DNA of 64,000 nucleotides from Burkholderiales bacterium JOSHI_001 (GTDB lineage: Bacteria > Pseudomonadota > Gammaproteobacteria > Burkholderiales > Burkholderiaceae_C). The notes under the pieces were generated by a model that worked only from the letters and a program-made list of their open reading frames with translations, searched no databases and was not told where the DNA came from. The position numbers and the translations under genes are program-made. The stretch covers positions 3,620,090 through 3,684,089 of the forward strand of contig CM001438.1 in the NCBI GenBank assembly GCA_000244995.1, read 5' to 3'. Shown piece after piece: positions 53,130 to 61,047 of this stretch (its first letter is position 1; each line of letters starts with the position of its first letter).

Positions 53130-54026
53130 ATGACCCTCGTCCAACTTCGCCACTTCATCCTGCTGGCCCAGACAGGTTCCTTCGTCAAGGCGGCGAGCCA
53201 GCTGTTCCTGACCCAGCCAGCGCTCAGCCGCAGCATCCGAGCGCTGGAAAACGAACTGGGCCAACCCCTGTTCGACCGGGTCGGCCGGTTGAGTGAGCTC
53301 ACGCCTTTCGGCCGTGAAGCGCTGGCACGCGCGCGGGACCTGGTGCTTTCAGCCGATGACCTGCGCGACCGCGGTCGCGTCGCGGGTGACGCGCAGGAAG
53401 GCGTGGTGCGAATCGGCATGGGCTCCGGCCCGGGGTCGATGCTCATGACGCCGCTGCTGCTGCAGATGGCGCAGGACAGGCCCCGGCTTCGCGTCGAGGT
53501 CGCGCGCGCCGGCACCGACCTTCTGGTGCAAGCGCTGCGCGAGCGCGCACTGGACGCCCTGGTGGTCGACGTGCGTTCCCTGCGCCCCGCCCCGGATCTG
53601 ATCACCCAACTGCTGCATGAGATGAGGGGCGCCTTCATGGTTCGCCGCGGCCATCCGCTGACGAAGCGGCGCGGCGGACCCCGCTTCGACGATCTGCTGC
53701 GCTACCCCCTGGCCTCGGTGCCCTTGTCGGACGAGGTGTCGCGCGTGCTGGTGGAGCGATACGGCCCGAGCGCCCATCCCAGCGTCTGCGTCACATTGCA
53801 GTGCGAGGAGATTCCAAGCCTGGTCGAGGTCACACGCCGCAGCGACACGGTGCTGTTGGCCATCCGGGCGGCAGCCCCGGACCTGGTGGAATTGAAGGTG
53901 CAGCCCGCCCTCGCGGCGACTGCGCGCTTCGGACTGGTGACACTGCGGCGGCGCACCGAACCCGCCGGGCTGGCCATCGTTCGCGAACTGATGGTGCAAC
54001 GCCTGGTGGACGGTCCAGCCAGGTGA
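53130..54026 (+). CDS. LysR-family transcriptional regulator
   Basis: A 298-residue LTTR. The winged HTH is at the N-terminus (LRHFILLAQTGSFVKAASQL, FLTQPALSRSIRALENELGQ), followed by the linker helix and a type 2 periplasmic-binding-like effector domain (VVRIGMGSGPGSMLMTPLLL, MRGAFMVRRGHPLTK). It converges on the ferredoxin gene of the oxygenase operon with a 90-nt gap, so it is not divergently placed over that operon's promoter. Its target is unknown; it may respond to an aromatic acid or act elsewhere. Confidence 0.9.
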   Translation: MTLVQLRHFILLAQTGSFVKAASQLFLTQPALSRSIRALENELGQPLFDRVGRLSELTPFGREALARARDLVLSADDLRDRGRVAGDAQEGVVRIGMGSGPGSMLMTPLLLQMAQDRPRLRVEVARAGTDLLVQALRERALDALVVDVRSLRPAPDLITQLLHEMRGAFMVRRGHPLTKRRGGPRFDDLLRYPLASVPLSDEVSRVLVERYGPSAHPSVCVTLQCEEIPSLVEVTRRSDTVLLAIRAAAPDLVELKVQPALAATARFGLVTLRRRTEPAGLAIVRELMVQRLVDGPAR

Positions 54027-54116
54027 CGGCGGGCGGACGTGGTGGTCTCCCGCAGGGATGAGTCTTCCCGCGGGGCCGTGCAGGACGGTCCCGGCGAACA
54101 GGGGGCATTGGGGATG

Positions 54117-54434
54117 TCAGTCGAGCTGCAGGAACACCCTGCCGCCCTCGACCTTCACCGGGTAGCTGCGCAGCGCATCGGTCACCGGTGCGCAGCTGGG
54201 CTTGCCATCGCGCACGTCGAACTTGCCCTGGTGCAACGGGCATTCGATCTCGTGGCCGTCCAGGAATCCGTCACACAGCCGGGCCTGGCCGTGGGTGCAG
54301 AGGTTGTCGGTGGCGTAAACATCGTCGCCCACGGTGTAGATCGCGATGTCGCGCCCGGCCACTGCGATCCCTTTGACATCGTCCACAGGAAGATCGTCGG
54401 CCGCCAGCGCGTCCACCCAGTTCGCATTGCTCAT
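54117..54434 (-). CDS. Rieske [2Fe-2S] ferredoxin of the oxygenase (NagAb-like)
   Basis: A 105-residue Rieske ferredoxin with ligands in CTHGQARLCDG and CPLHQGKFDV (Cys-X-His...Cys-X2-His). It carries electrons from the reductase to the terminal oxygenase. Length and sequence agree with NagAb of the naphthalene/salicylate system of Ralstonia sp. U2. It is the last gene of the four-gene operon; the small subunit gene ends 7 nt before its start. Confidence 0.9.
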   Translation of the reverse strand: MSNANWVDALAADDLPVDDVKGIAVAGRDIAIYTVGDDVYATDNLCTHGQARLCDGFLDGHEIECPLHQGKFDVRDGKPSCAPVTDALRSYPVKVEGGRVFLQLD

Positions 54435-54441
54435 GCAGGCC

Positions 54442-54924
54442 TCAGATCGGGTAGATGATGGAGTTGGGGATCATTTCGCTGTCGTAGATGCATTCGCGCG
54501 ACGCGAACTTCAGCCCGGCCGGCGTGCGCACCACGGTGTCCAGGTAGCGGCCGACGTTGAACACGGTGGAGGCGTCGGACAGCTTGGTGCGGAACACCGC
54601 GTAATTGGCCTCGCAGCGAAAGCGCCCTTCCCCGGCCTCGCGCACGATGGGCGTGCCCACGACGTGGCGCTGGTAGTAGGGGTCGTGGAACAGGGTCTCC
54701 TGGATGCCGTAGACCCGGTCCTTCAGCATGCCCTTGCTGCTGAAGGACAGCGTGGCCAGCGGGAAGCCGCGCTCGTGGTTCTCACGTGGCTGCAGGCGGT
54801 AGACGCAGTCGTCGGTGAAGAACTCGGGCCACAGGTCCCATTGGCCGGAATCGACCGCGCTCGCGTAGTCGGCGTACAGCTGGGTCAGGGCCAGCCAGTC
54901 CTCGAAATTCAGGTTCGTCGCCAT
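54442..54924 (-). CDS. Ring-hydroxylating oxygenase small subunit (NagH-like)
   Basis: A 160-residue beta subunit with the family opening NFEDWLALTQLYADYASAVD and QWDLWPEFFTDDCVYRLQPR, and the conserved YDSEMIPNSIIYPI end. The small subunit gives structure to the alpha-beta oxygenase. It resembles NagH of salicylate 5-hydroxylase. It is placed between large subunit (12-nt gap) and ferredoxin (7-nt gap). Confidence 0.88.
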   Translation of the reverse strand: MATNLNFEDWLALTQLYADYASAVDSGQWDLWPEFFTDDCVYRLQPRENHERGFPLATLSFSSKGMLKDRVYGIQETLFHDPYYQRHVVGTPIVREAGEGRFRCEANYAVFRTKLSDASTVFNVGRYLDTVVRTPAGLKFASRECIYDSEMIPNSIIYPI

Positions 54925-54936
54925 GGCGGTGTCTCC

Positions 54937-56196
54937 TCAGGCTTCCATCACGTCGCGCCAGTAGCGGTACATGCCGCGTATCAGCGTCTCGGTGACCATG
55001 TGCTCGGTGTTCTCCACCCCGCGCCCGCCCAGTTCCGCCACGGCGCGGTGGAAGGGCTTGCTCTCGAAAGCCTGCTGGCTGAACTCGATCACCTCGCCGT
55101 CGTCGGCCGACACGAAGCCGGCCGGGCCGAACAGGTTGGCCTGGGTCAGGCGGCGCTGGGTCATGGCTTCGCTGTCGTCGTCGAAGCCGAAGTGCGTCCA
55201 GACGAAGTCGAAGCTGCCATGCCCGTTGGGCTGGATGTGCCGGGTGGACACACTGTTCACTTGCTGCTGCAGGATGACGCTGGGGAAAATGGTCGTCATG
55301 ACAGCCGTGGGCCCGCCCCACCAGGGCTCGGGCACGATGTCGATGAAGCTGGGGTCGTGCAGCTTCATCTCTTCCTTGAAGCTGGACACCTGCGTCACCT
55401 GCTCGGCCTTGCCGGCGCTGCCGCGGGTGCTGATCATGGCCGCGTGGCGGTGCTTGTCGTCCATGCGCAGCTGGCTCTTGTTGTCGGCGCGCCAGAGCCC
55501 GAAGGTGACGAACCAGGTGTGCAGCAGGCCCGGGTGGTAGGGGTCCTTGATGTTCTCCTGCATCAGCTTCCAGTTGCCCGGGATGCGCTGGCGGTTGTAG
55601 CCCAGGATCTTCAGCTTTCGGCCGTTGAACAGGCGGTCGAAGTAGCCCAGGATGGTGGGGCCGAGGTAGTCCTCGAAGGGTTCCACATCCGGGTCGAAAG
55701 ACGCGAAGACCACGCCGCCACGGGTGGCCACCTTCAACTTCGTCAGGCCGTGGTCGGCGGTCTTGAAGTCCGCCGGCATGCCGCCGTGCACCTGGCCGTC
55801 CTGCTTCACGCCACGGCGGAAGGGCACGCCCTGCAGGTCGCCCTGGAGCGTGTAGCTCCACTGGTGGTAGGGGCAGACGAAGTCCTTGCGGTTGCCGTGG
55901 CGTTCGCGGCAGAAGCGCATGCCGCGGTGGGCGCAGACGTTTTCCACCACGCTCAGGGCACCGTCGGCATCACGCACCAGGATCACCGAGCGCTCGCCCA
56001 CCACCGTGCGCTTGTAGTCACCCGGCTTGGGCACCTCGGCCTCCAGGCCGACGTAACACCAGTGCCCCTTGTAGAAGAAGCGCTCCAGCTCCTTGCGGTA
56101 GATGTCTTCGCGGGTGTAGGCGAGGAAGGGGATGCGGTGGGTGCCGTCGCCTTCCCACACGGGCTGGTCGGGAAAGACCGTGCTGGTCGCGTTCAT
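54937..56196 (-). CDS. Ring-hydroxylating oxygenase large subunit (salicylate 5-hydroxylase NagG-like)
   Basis: A 419-residue alpha subunit. Rieske ligands: CAHRGMRFCRERHG and CPYHQWSYTL. The mononuclear-iron site is NIKDPYHPGLLHTWF, with the Asp bridge and two His; the acidic ligand lies further C-terminal. Length, the phrase LWRADNKSQLRMDDKHRHAA and operon order (reductase, large, small, ferredoxin) match nagAaGHAb, whose product converts salicylate to gentisate. A related substrate such as another hydroxybenzoate or anthranilate cannot be excluded. No gentisate dioxygenase gene is in this window. Confidence 0.87.
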   Translation of the reverse strand: MNATSTVFPDQPVWEGDGTHRIPFLAYTREDIYRKELERFFYKGHWCYVGLEAEVPKPGDYKRTVVGERSVILVRDADGALSVVENVCAHRGMRFCRERHGNRKDFVCPYHQWSYTLQGDLQGVPFRRGVKQDGQVHGGMPADFKTADHGLTKLKVATRGGVVFASFDPDVEPFEDYLGPTILGYFDRLFNGRKLKILGYNRQRIPGNWKLMQENIKDPYHPGLLHTWFVTFGLWRADNKSQLRMDDKHRHAAMISTRGSAGKAEQVTQVSSFKEEMKLHDPSFIDIVPEPWWGGPTAVMTTIFPSVILQQQVNSVSTRHIQPNGHGSFDFVWTHFGFDDDSEAMTQRRLTQANLFGPAGFVSADDGEVIEFSQQAFESKPFHRAVAELGGRGVENTEHMVTETLIRGMYRYWRDVMEA

Positions 56197-56244
56197 GCTG
56201 TGTCTCCTGTGTGGTCGTTGAGGCTGGCTCGTGCGGGTCGGCGT

Positions 56245-57231
56245 TCAGGTGCCTTGGGTATAGAACGCGTCGGCGTAGATGTGCTGGGCTTCAATCCCCC
56301 GGCCCCGGGCCACCAGGGTGGCCGCTTCCACCATCGGCGGCGATCCGCAGAGGTAGGCGCGCCAGCCGTCCAGGTCGGCGTGGTCCTGCTCGATGGCGTC
56401 GGTGACCAAGCCGCAGCGGTGCACTTTCGGGTCGCCCCCGGACGCGACGATGGTGTGCACGCTCAAGGCAGGGTGTTCGCGCTGCAGATGGTCCAGCCAC
56501 GCCAGACCGTAAATGTCGCGCGGCGAGCGCACGCCGAAATACAGGTGGACGGGGTTGGCCATGCCCTGCTCCACCGCGCCGCGCAGGATGGAAAGGATGG
56601 GCGCCAGCCCGGTGCCCCCCGCCACACAGAGCATCGGGCCCTTGTGTTTGCGGCGCAGGTAGGCCGAACCGAGAGGCCCGCTGAGCTTGACGGCGTCGCC
56701 CAACTTGAGTTGGTGTGCGATGTAACCGGTCACGCGCCCGTCGGGCACCAGGCGCACGTGGAACTCGAACAGGCCGTCGCCGGTCAGGCCGGCCATCGAA
56801 TACGGCCTGACATGCCCTGGCGTGAACTGAAGCTGGACGTACTGCCCTGGCGAGAACGCCATCGGCTTGGCCGGGCGCAGGACCAGACGCTTGATGTCGT
56901 GCGTCAGGTCTTCGAGAGTCGCCACCGTGGCTTTGACGATGCGGGCCGGGTGCACCACCACCTCGTCCGGCTCGGGGATCTCGATCGTGCAGGGCTCGGT
57001 GATGTAGGTCTGGCAGGCCAGCACATGGCCTGGTTCGCCACTGGGCGGGCGCTGCTGCTCGCCCGCAGCTTCCAGCACCTCGCCATCCAGCACCCGGCAG
57101 CGGCAGGTGCCACAGCGCCCGGCCATGCACGAATACGACATCGGCACCTGGGCGTCCTGCAGCGCCTTCAGCAGGTTGGCGCCGGCTTCGACCCGGATGC
57201 TGCGGTTGAGGGGTTGAACGAGGATTTCCAT
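56245..57231 (-). CDS. Ferredoxin reductase of the oxygenase (NagAa-like)
   Basis: A 328-residue reductase, the same length as NagAa. N-terminal plant-type [2Fe-2S] domain with ligands in SYSCMAGRCGTCRCRV and the fourth Cys in HVLACQTYI. FAD domain with the RPYSMAGL motif. NAD domain with CVAGGTGLAPILSILRG and a YLCGSPPMVEA end. It passes electrons from NAD(P)H to the Rieske ferredoxin. It is the first gene of the operon, with the NahR-like regulator divergent 97 nt away; the large-subunit gene follows after 48 nt. Confidence 0.92.
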   Translation of the reverse strand: MEILVQPLNRSIRVEAGANLLKALQDAQVPMSYSCMAGRCGTCRCRVLDGEVLEAAGEQQRPPSGEPGHVLACQTYITEPCTIEIPEPDEVVVHPARIVKATVATLEDLTHDIKRLVLRPAKPMAFSPGQYVQLQFTPGHVRPYSMAGLTGDGLFEFHVRLVPDGRVTGYIAHQLKLGDAVKLSGPLGSAYLRRKHKGPMLCVAGGTGLAPILSILRGAVEQGMANPVHLYFGVRSPRDIYGLAWLDHLQREHPALSVHTIVASGGDPKVHRCGLVTDAIEQDHADLDGWRAYLCGSPPMVEAATLVARGRGIEAQHIYADAFYTQGT

Positions 57232-57283
57232 GGCGGGTCCGGTGCGGTGTGTGGATCATTCCCCCTCAGGACCATTCGGCAAA

Positions 57284-57310
57284 TAGAATTGCGTGAATGT
57301 GATGTATCAC
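57284..57310. promoter_or_regulatory. Candidate NahR/NagR-type operator in the divergent promoter
   Basis: Read on the minus strand, ATTCACGC at 57298-57291 matches the first half of the NahR site (ATTCACGCTNNTGAT); the second half is poorly kept. Next to it, GTGATGTATCAC at 57299-57310 is a dyad with 5-bp arms. Both lie within the 97-nt gap between the regulator and the operon. LysR regulators of this group bind such sites permanently and open the promoter when salicylate is present. Confidence 0.5.
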
Positions 57311-57328
57311 TAGCTGTGATGGAGCCCC

Positions 57329-58294
57329 ATGGAGCTGTCGGACATCGATCTCAACCAGCTGGTGCTTTTCCAGCAGCTGATGGTCGAACGAAGCGTCTCG
57401 AAGGTGGCCGACAGGCTGGGGCTCACCCAACCGGCCGTAAGCAACACCCTGGCCAAGCTGCGGCGGCAGTTCGGCGACGACCTGTTCGTGCGCACCCCCA
57501 CGGGCATGATGCCCACGCCCTTCGCAGAGCAACTGGCCGAGCCCATCGGCTATGCCCTGGGCATGATCCACAGCGGCCTGAACCAGCACAGCCGCTTCGA
57601 CCCGGCCAGCGTGAAGCGCGCGGTGACCATCGGCATGACCGACATCGGCGAGATCGTCTTCCTGCCCCAGTTGGTGGAACGCCTGCGGCACACGGCCCCC
57701 GGGGTGTCGGTCAGCACCGTGCGCACCACCGTCACCACGCTGCGTGACGACATGGAATCGGGCCAGGTGGACCTGGCCATCGGCCCGCTGCCGCAGCTGA
57801 AGGCGGGCTTCTTCCAGCGCCGCCTGTTCCGCCAGCGTTATGTGTGCCTGTTCCGCAAGGGCCATGCGCTGGACCGCAAGCGCCTGACCCTGGCCGACTT
57901 CAAGGCCGCCGAGCACCTGGTCATCGTGTCGGCCGGCACCGGCCATGGCAAGGTGGACGACCTGATCCGTCGCTCGGGGGTTGAACGCAAGGTGCGCCTG
58001 ACCGTGCCGCATTTCGTCAGCGTGGGGCACATCCTGCGACGCAGCGACATGGTGGCGACGGTGACCGAGCGCCTGGCCGAAAGCCTGGCCGAGCCCTTCG
58101 ACCTGGCCTTCCGCCCGCACCCGGTCGAGCTGCCGGAAGTGGCCATCAATGTGTTCTGGCATGCCAAGGTGCACCGCTCGCCCGCGCACCAATGGCTGCG
58201 GGGCGTCGTCTTCGACCTCTTTGGCGAGGACAAGGGCACCCCGCCGTCGGCCACAAGGTCCCGGGATGCCGCAGGGCAGCAGCACGGCCGGTGA
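57329..58294 (+). CDS. LysR-family regulator of the NahR/NagR/DntR group
   Basis: A 321-residue LTTR. From MELSDIDLNQLVLFQQLMVE to VEVAINVFWHAK it aligns with NahR throughout by memory: RLGLTQPAVSNTLAKLRRQF, RTVTIGMTDIGEIVFLPQLV-like text, RQRYVCLFRKGHAL, VPHFVSVGHILRRSDMVATV. Members are activated by salicylate or a related inducer. It is divergent from the NagAa-like reductase gene, the classic arrangement. The C-terminus carries an additional 20 residues beyond NahR. The ATG at 57329 is supported by homology and a nearby GGAG. Confidence 0.92.
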   Translation: MELSDIDLNQLVLFQQLMVERSVSKVADRLGLTQPAVSNTLAKLRRQFGDDLFVRTPTGMMPTPFAEQLAEPIGYALGMIHSGLNQHSRFDPASVKRAVTIGMTDIGEIVFLPQLVERLRHTAPGVSVSTVRTTVTTLRDDMESGQVDLAIGPLPQLKAGFFQRRLFRQRYVCLFRKGHALDRKRLTLADFKAAEHLVIVSAGTGHGKVDDLIRRSGVERKVRLTVPHFVSVGHILRRSDMVATVTERLAESLAEPFDLAFRPHPVELPEVAINVFWHAKVHRSPAHQWLRGVVFDLFGEDKGTPPSATRSRDAAGQQHGR

Positions 58295-58468
58295 TCGGCC
58301 ACGTTCGACCTGCGCCGGTGACCGAGAACGGTAGGCGCCGCAACCGGCGTCGAGCCCTGAGCCCGGTGCCTGCGCCGTTTCAGCTATCGTCGCATTCGGG
58401 TCATGGCCGGCCAGCCGCTGGGCCGGCTTGGACCCGAACCTGGGGCAATGCAATTCACCGGAGGCGCC

Positions 58469-58750
58469 ATGTGCAGGAGCATCAAGACCCTCTTCAACTT
58501 CGCGCCCCCGGCCACTGAGCTTGAGATTCGAGACGCCTCCCTTCAGTTCGTCAGGAAACTGAGCGGCTTCAACGTTCCATCAGGCCAGAACACGGCCGCG
58601 TTCGAGCGCGCCGTTGAAGAGGTCGCGGAAGCGGCAAGAAGGCTGATCGGTGAGCTCAAGACCAGCGCACCGCCCAAGAACAGAGCGCAGGAGGCGGCCA
58701 AGGCACGGGAGCGCTCACTGGCACGTTTCGGTGCCACCCCATCAAGATGA
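58469..58750 (+). CDS. DUF2277 family protein
   Basis: A 93-residue protein that fits DUF2277 throughout: MCRSIKTLFNFAPPATELEI, then RDASLQFVRKLSGFNVPSGQ and a charged end KNRAQEAAKARERSLARF. The ATG at 58469 follows GGAGG at an ideal distance. The function of DUF2277 is unknown. It stands alone, with no clear operon partner. Confidence 0.93.
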   Translation: MCRSIKTLFNFAPPATELEIRDASLQFVRKLSGFNVPSGQNTAAFERAVEEVAEAARRLIGELKTSAPPKNRAQEAAKARERSLARFGATPSR

Positions 58751-58979
58751 ACCGCGGCCGCCATGCAGGAGCATGCTGGGCCGATGGGCCCGGCGCGGGC
58801 GGCTTGGTTCAGCGTCGGCGGTCCTGCAGGCTTGGGCGATCGCCCTTGTCCTGGCCGTTCCCACCCTGCGGTCCCTTGGATTGCAAGAACATCGGGATGC
58901 CGCCAGCGTGCAGGGTGGCGAACTGTCACCGCGTCGCCGCGGCGCTTGATCCCTGAACCAGCAACCGCCGAATACCTCC

Positions 58980-59990
58980 ATGCCCCCCGTTCAGCCCCCA
59001 ACGATTGACCGCCTGCGCGCCCTGCCGAAGGCGGAGGTCCACGCCCATCTCGAAGGCTGCTTTGAAGCAGCCTGCCTCGAACAATGGGCATCGCAGGCCC
59101 GCGTGTCCATGCCGCGGCCCCGCGAGCGCTTGTTCGAGTTCGAAGGCTTGTCGGACTTCCTGCATTTCCTGGACTGGGCTTGCGGCCTGGCTTCAACCCG
59201 GGACCGGCTGGCCGCACTGAGCTATGGCTACAGCAAGCGGCTGGCGGACAACGGAGCCGGCTGTGCGGACGTGATCGTCAACCCGACCCACTGGCCGGCG
59301 TGGCACGGGCGTCTGCCCGACATGATCGACGCCATCGATGCCGGCCTGACGGCCGCGGAACAAGACGGTCTTCCTCCCGTGGGCCTGTGTGTCAGCCTGC
59401 TGCGCACCCAATCGTCGGACGCGGCGGCCGAACTGGTTGACACCCTGTTGGCACTGAGACACCCACGCGTGGTGGCGCTTTCGATCGATGGCAACGAGGC
59501 GGCCGCCGGTCGGACCGGTCCGCGCTTCGCGCAGGCTTTCCGGCGCGCTGGCGCTGCAGGGCTGCGCCGCACGGTGCATGCGGGCGAATCCAGTGGTCCT
59601 GAGGGCGTGCGTGACGCCATCGAGTGGCTCGGCGCCGATCGGATCGATCACGGTGTTCGCGCCATCGAAGACCCCGAACTGGTGGGACTGCTGGTCGATC
59701 GGCAAATTCCCCTGGGCGTCTGCCCAACGTCCAACCTCGCGCTCGGCGTCTATGGCCGCATCGAGGACCATCCGATCGATCGCCTGCGCCGTGCCGGCGT
59801 CGTCGTGTCGCTCAACACCGATGACCCGGTCCTGCTGGGGGCCAGCCTGGTGGGGGAGTACGCCCTGTGCAGCCAGGCGTTCGGATGGACAGATGACGAA
59901 GTTCGGGCGGTGGCGCGCCATTCCATTGCTGCCAGCTTCGCGAATGCGGACGTCAAGCAGAGCTTGAACCTGGCGCTGGCGAACTGGTGA
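58980..59990 (+). CDS. Adenosine deaminase-family amidohydrolase
   Basis: A 336-residue metal-dependent deaminase. Zinc ligands: His-X-His in KAEVHAHLEGC, His in RTVHAGESSG, and Asp in VSLNTDDPVLLG; the catalytic Glu is in HAGE and the base His in IDHGVRAIED. It hydrolyses adenosine, adenine or a related aminopurine; the subfamily is not certain from sequence alone. A perfect 18-nt palindrome (CACCCTGCG and complement) at 60026-60043 follows the gene and may serve as its terminator. Confidence 0.88.
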   Translation: MPPVQPPTIDRLRALPKAEVHAHLEGCFEAACLEQWASQARVSMPRPRERLFEFEGLSDFLHFLDWACGLASTRDRLAALSYGYSKRLADNGAGCADVIVNPTHWPAWHGRLPDMIDAIDAGLTAAEQDGLPPVGLCVSLLRTQSSDAAAELVDTLLALRHPRVVALSIDGNEAAAGRTGPRFAQAFRRAGAAGLRRTVHAGESSGPEGVRDAIEWLGADRIDHGVRAIEDPELVGLLVDRQIPLGVCPTSNLALGVYGRIEDHPIDRLRRAGVVVSLNTDDPVLLGASLVGEYALCSQAFGWTDDEVRAVARHSIAASFANADVKQSLNLALANW

Positions 59991-60025
59991 GCCCGCCAGT
60001 TGATCGTCGCCGCTTGCGGCCATCG

Positions 60026-60043
60026 CACCCTGCGCGCAGGGTG
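60026..60043. terminator. Palindrome after the deaminase gene, possible terminator
   Basis: CACCCTGCGCGCAGGGTG is a perfect palindrome 36 nt after the stop. It lacks a run of T, so it is at best a weak intrinsic terminator. It directly precedes the promoter of the ArsR gene. Confidence 0.4.
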
Positions 60044-60044
60044 C

Positions 60045-60094
60045 TTGCAAGCGCAATTCACCGGCACTATAGTGAACCAAATGGTTCAGTATAG
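60045..60094 (+). promoter_or_regulatory. Promoter and dyad operator of the ArsR-SRPBCC operon
   Basis: TTGCAA (60045-60050) and TATAGT (60068-60073) are spaced by 17 nt, a strong sigma-70-type pair. The predicted transcription start is about 60080. A 28-nt dyad centred on TGAACCA-AA-TGGTTCA (60073-60088), with outer CTATAG/GTATAG, covers the -10 box, the start point and the ATG at 60081. The transcript would be nearly leaderless, and a bound ArsR dimer would block both RNA polymerase and the start codon. Confidence 0.72.
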
Positions 60095-60443
60095 AAGCAC
60101 CCCCCTGGATGCGTCCTTCGCCGCCCTGTCGGACGCCACCCGGCGTGGCGTTCTGGAACAGCTGGGGCGCGCGGACACTTCCATCACGGACCTTGCCGAG
60201 AGGTTCCGCATGACCCTCACGGGCATGAAGAAACACGTCGGCGTGTTGGAGCAGGCGGGGCTCGTCACCACCGAGAAGCTGGGGCGCGTGCGGACCTGCA
60301 AGCTGGGTCGGCGTCGGCTGGAGGAAGAGTCGAAGTGGATCGAGAGCTACCGCCGGCTCTGGGACGCACGCTTTGACGAACTGGACCGGCTTGTCGAGGA
60401 ATTGAAGCGCCAGGAGGGTTCCGATGGACACAGGAAAAGGTAG
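60081..60443 (+). CDS. ArsR-family repressor
   Basis: A 120-residue winged-HTH protein: FAALSDATRRGVLEQLGRAD, TSITDLAERFRMTLTGMKKH and VGVLEQAGLVTTEKLGRVRT. No thiol metal-binding motif is present in the recognition helix, so it is not a typical arsenite sensor; this subgroup is usually paired with SRPBCC (AHSA1-like) proteins. The ATG at 60081 is preferred over the long upstream frame because the promoter and operator lie there. The next gene overlaps by 20 nt. Confidence 0.9.
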   Translation: MVQYRSTPLDASFAALSDATRRGVLEQLGRADTSITDLAERFRMTLTGMKKHVGVLEQAGLVTTEKLGRVRTCKLGRRRLEEESKWIESYRRLWDARFDELDRLVEELKRQEGSDGHRKR

Positions 60444-60936
60444 TCAGACCGGCCCCATCGCGCATCGCACGTCGGTGAATCGACCGTCCGAGCGTGAGCT
60501 TGTTGTCACGCGAACCCTCAACGCCCCACCGCGCATCGTTTTCGAAGCCTGGACCCAGGCCGGGCTGTTCCAGCGCTGGTGGGTGCCGAAATCATTCGGC
60601 CTGACGCTGATTTCCTGCGAACTCGACGTGCGGGTGGGCGGCGCCTACCGCCTCGTGTTCCGCCACCCTGCCGCCCCGGAGCCCATGGCCTTCCACGGCA
60701 GCTACCTCGAAGTGACACCCCCCTCGCGCCTGGTCTGGACCAATGAAGAGGCGGGCGGCCCTGGACAGATCACCACGGTCACGCTCGAGGAAAGCGCCGG
60801 GCAGACGCTGCTGGTCATGCACGAGCTCTATCCCTCAAAGGAAGCGCTCGACGAAGCCATCGGCTCTGGAAGCACAAGCGGCATGGACGAAACCTTCCGC
60901 CAACTCGACGCGATCCTCGCCTCGACGATCCGTTAG
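60424..60936 (+). CDS. SRPBCC/AHSA1-like protein
   Basis: A 170-residue Bet v1-fold protein: RTLNAPPRIVFEAWTQAGLF, QRWWVPKSFGLTLISCELDV, GGAYRLVFRHPAAPEPMAFH and TTVTLEESAGQTLLVMHEL. Such proteins form a hydrophobic pocket for small ligands; the physiological ligand is unknown. Co-transcribed with the ArsR regulator, which it overlaps by 20 nt. The pair is common in Proteobacteria as a small self-regulated unit. Confidence 0.92.
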   Translation: MDTGKGSQTGPIAHRTSVNRPSERELVVTRTLNAPPRIVFEAWTQAGLFQRWWVPKSFGLTLISCELDVRVGGAYRLVFRHPAAPEPMAFHGSYLEVTPPSRLVWTNEEAGGPGQITTVTLEESAGQTLLVMHELYPSKEALDEAIGSGSTSGMDETFRQLDAILASTIR

Positions 60937-61047
60937 GACCGGCGAAGGCTTGTGCTTCGAGGGCATGGTGCAGACCTGGCCGAGGACCACGCCCCACAGA
61001 CGATCCCAGAGACCGGGCCGAGCTTGGGCCGGCGCTTCGCCCTTCGG

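Noticed and set aside
54346-57747. A very long plus-strand open frame (over 1100 codons) across the oxygenase operon
   Set aside because: It is antisense to four genes with intact iron-sulphur and mononuclear-iron motifs; its translation is His/Val/Ala-rich with no domain, as expected for a mirror frame in GC-rich DNA.
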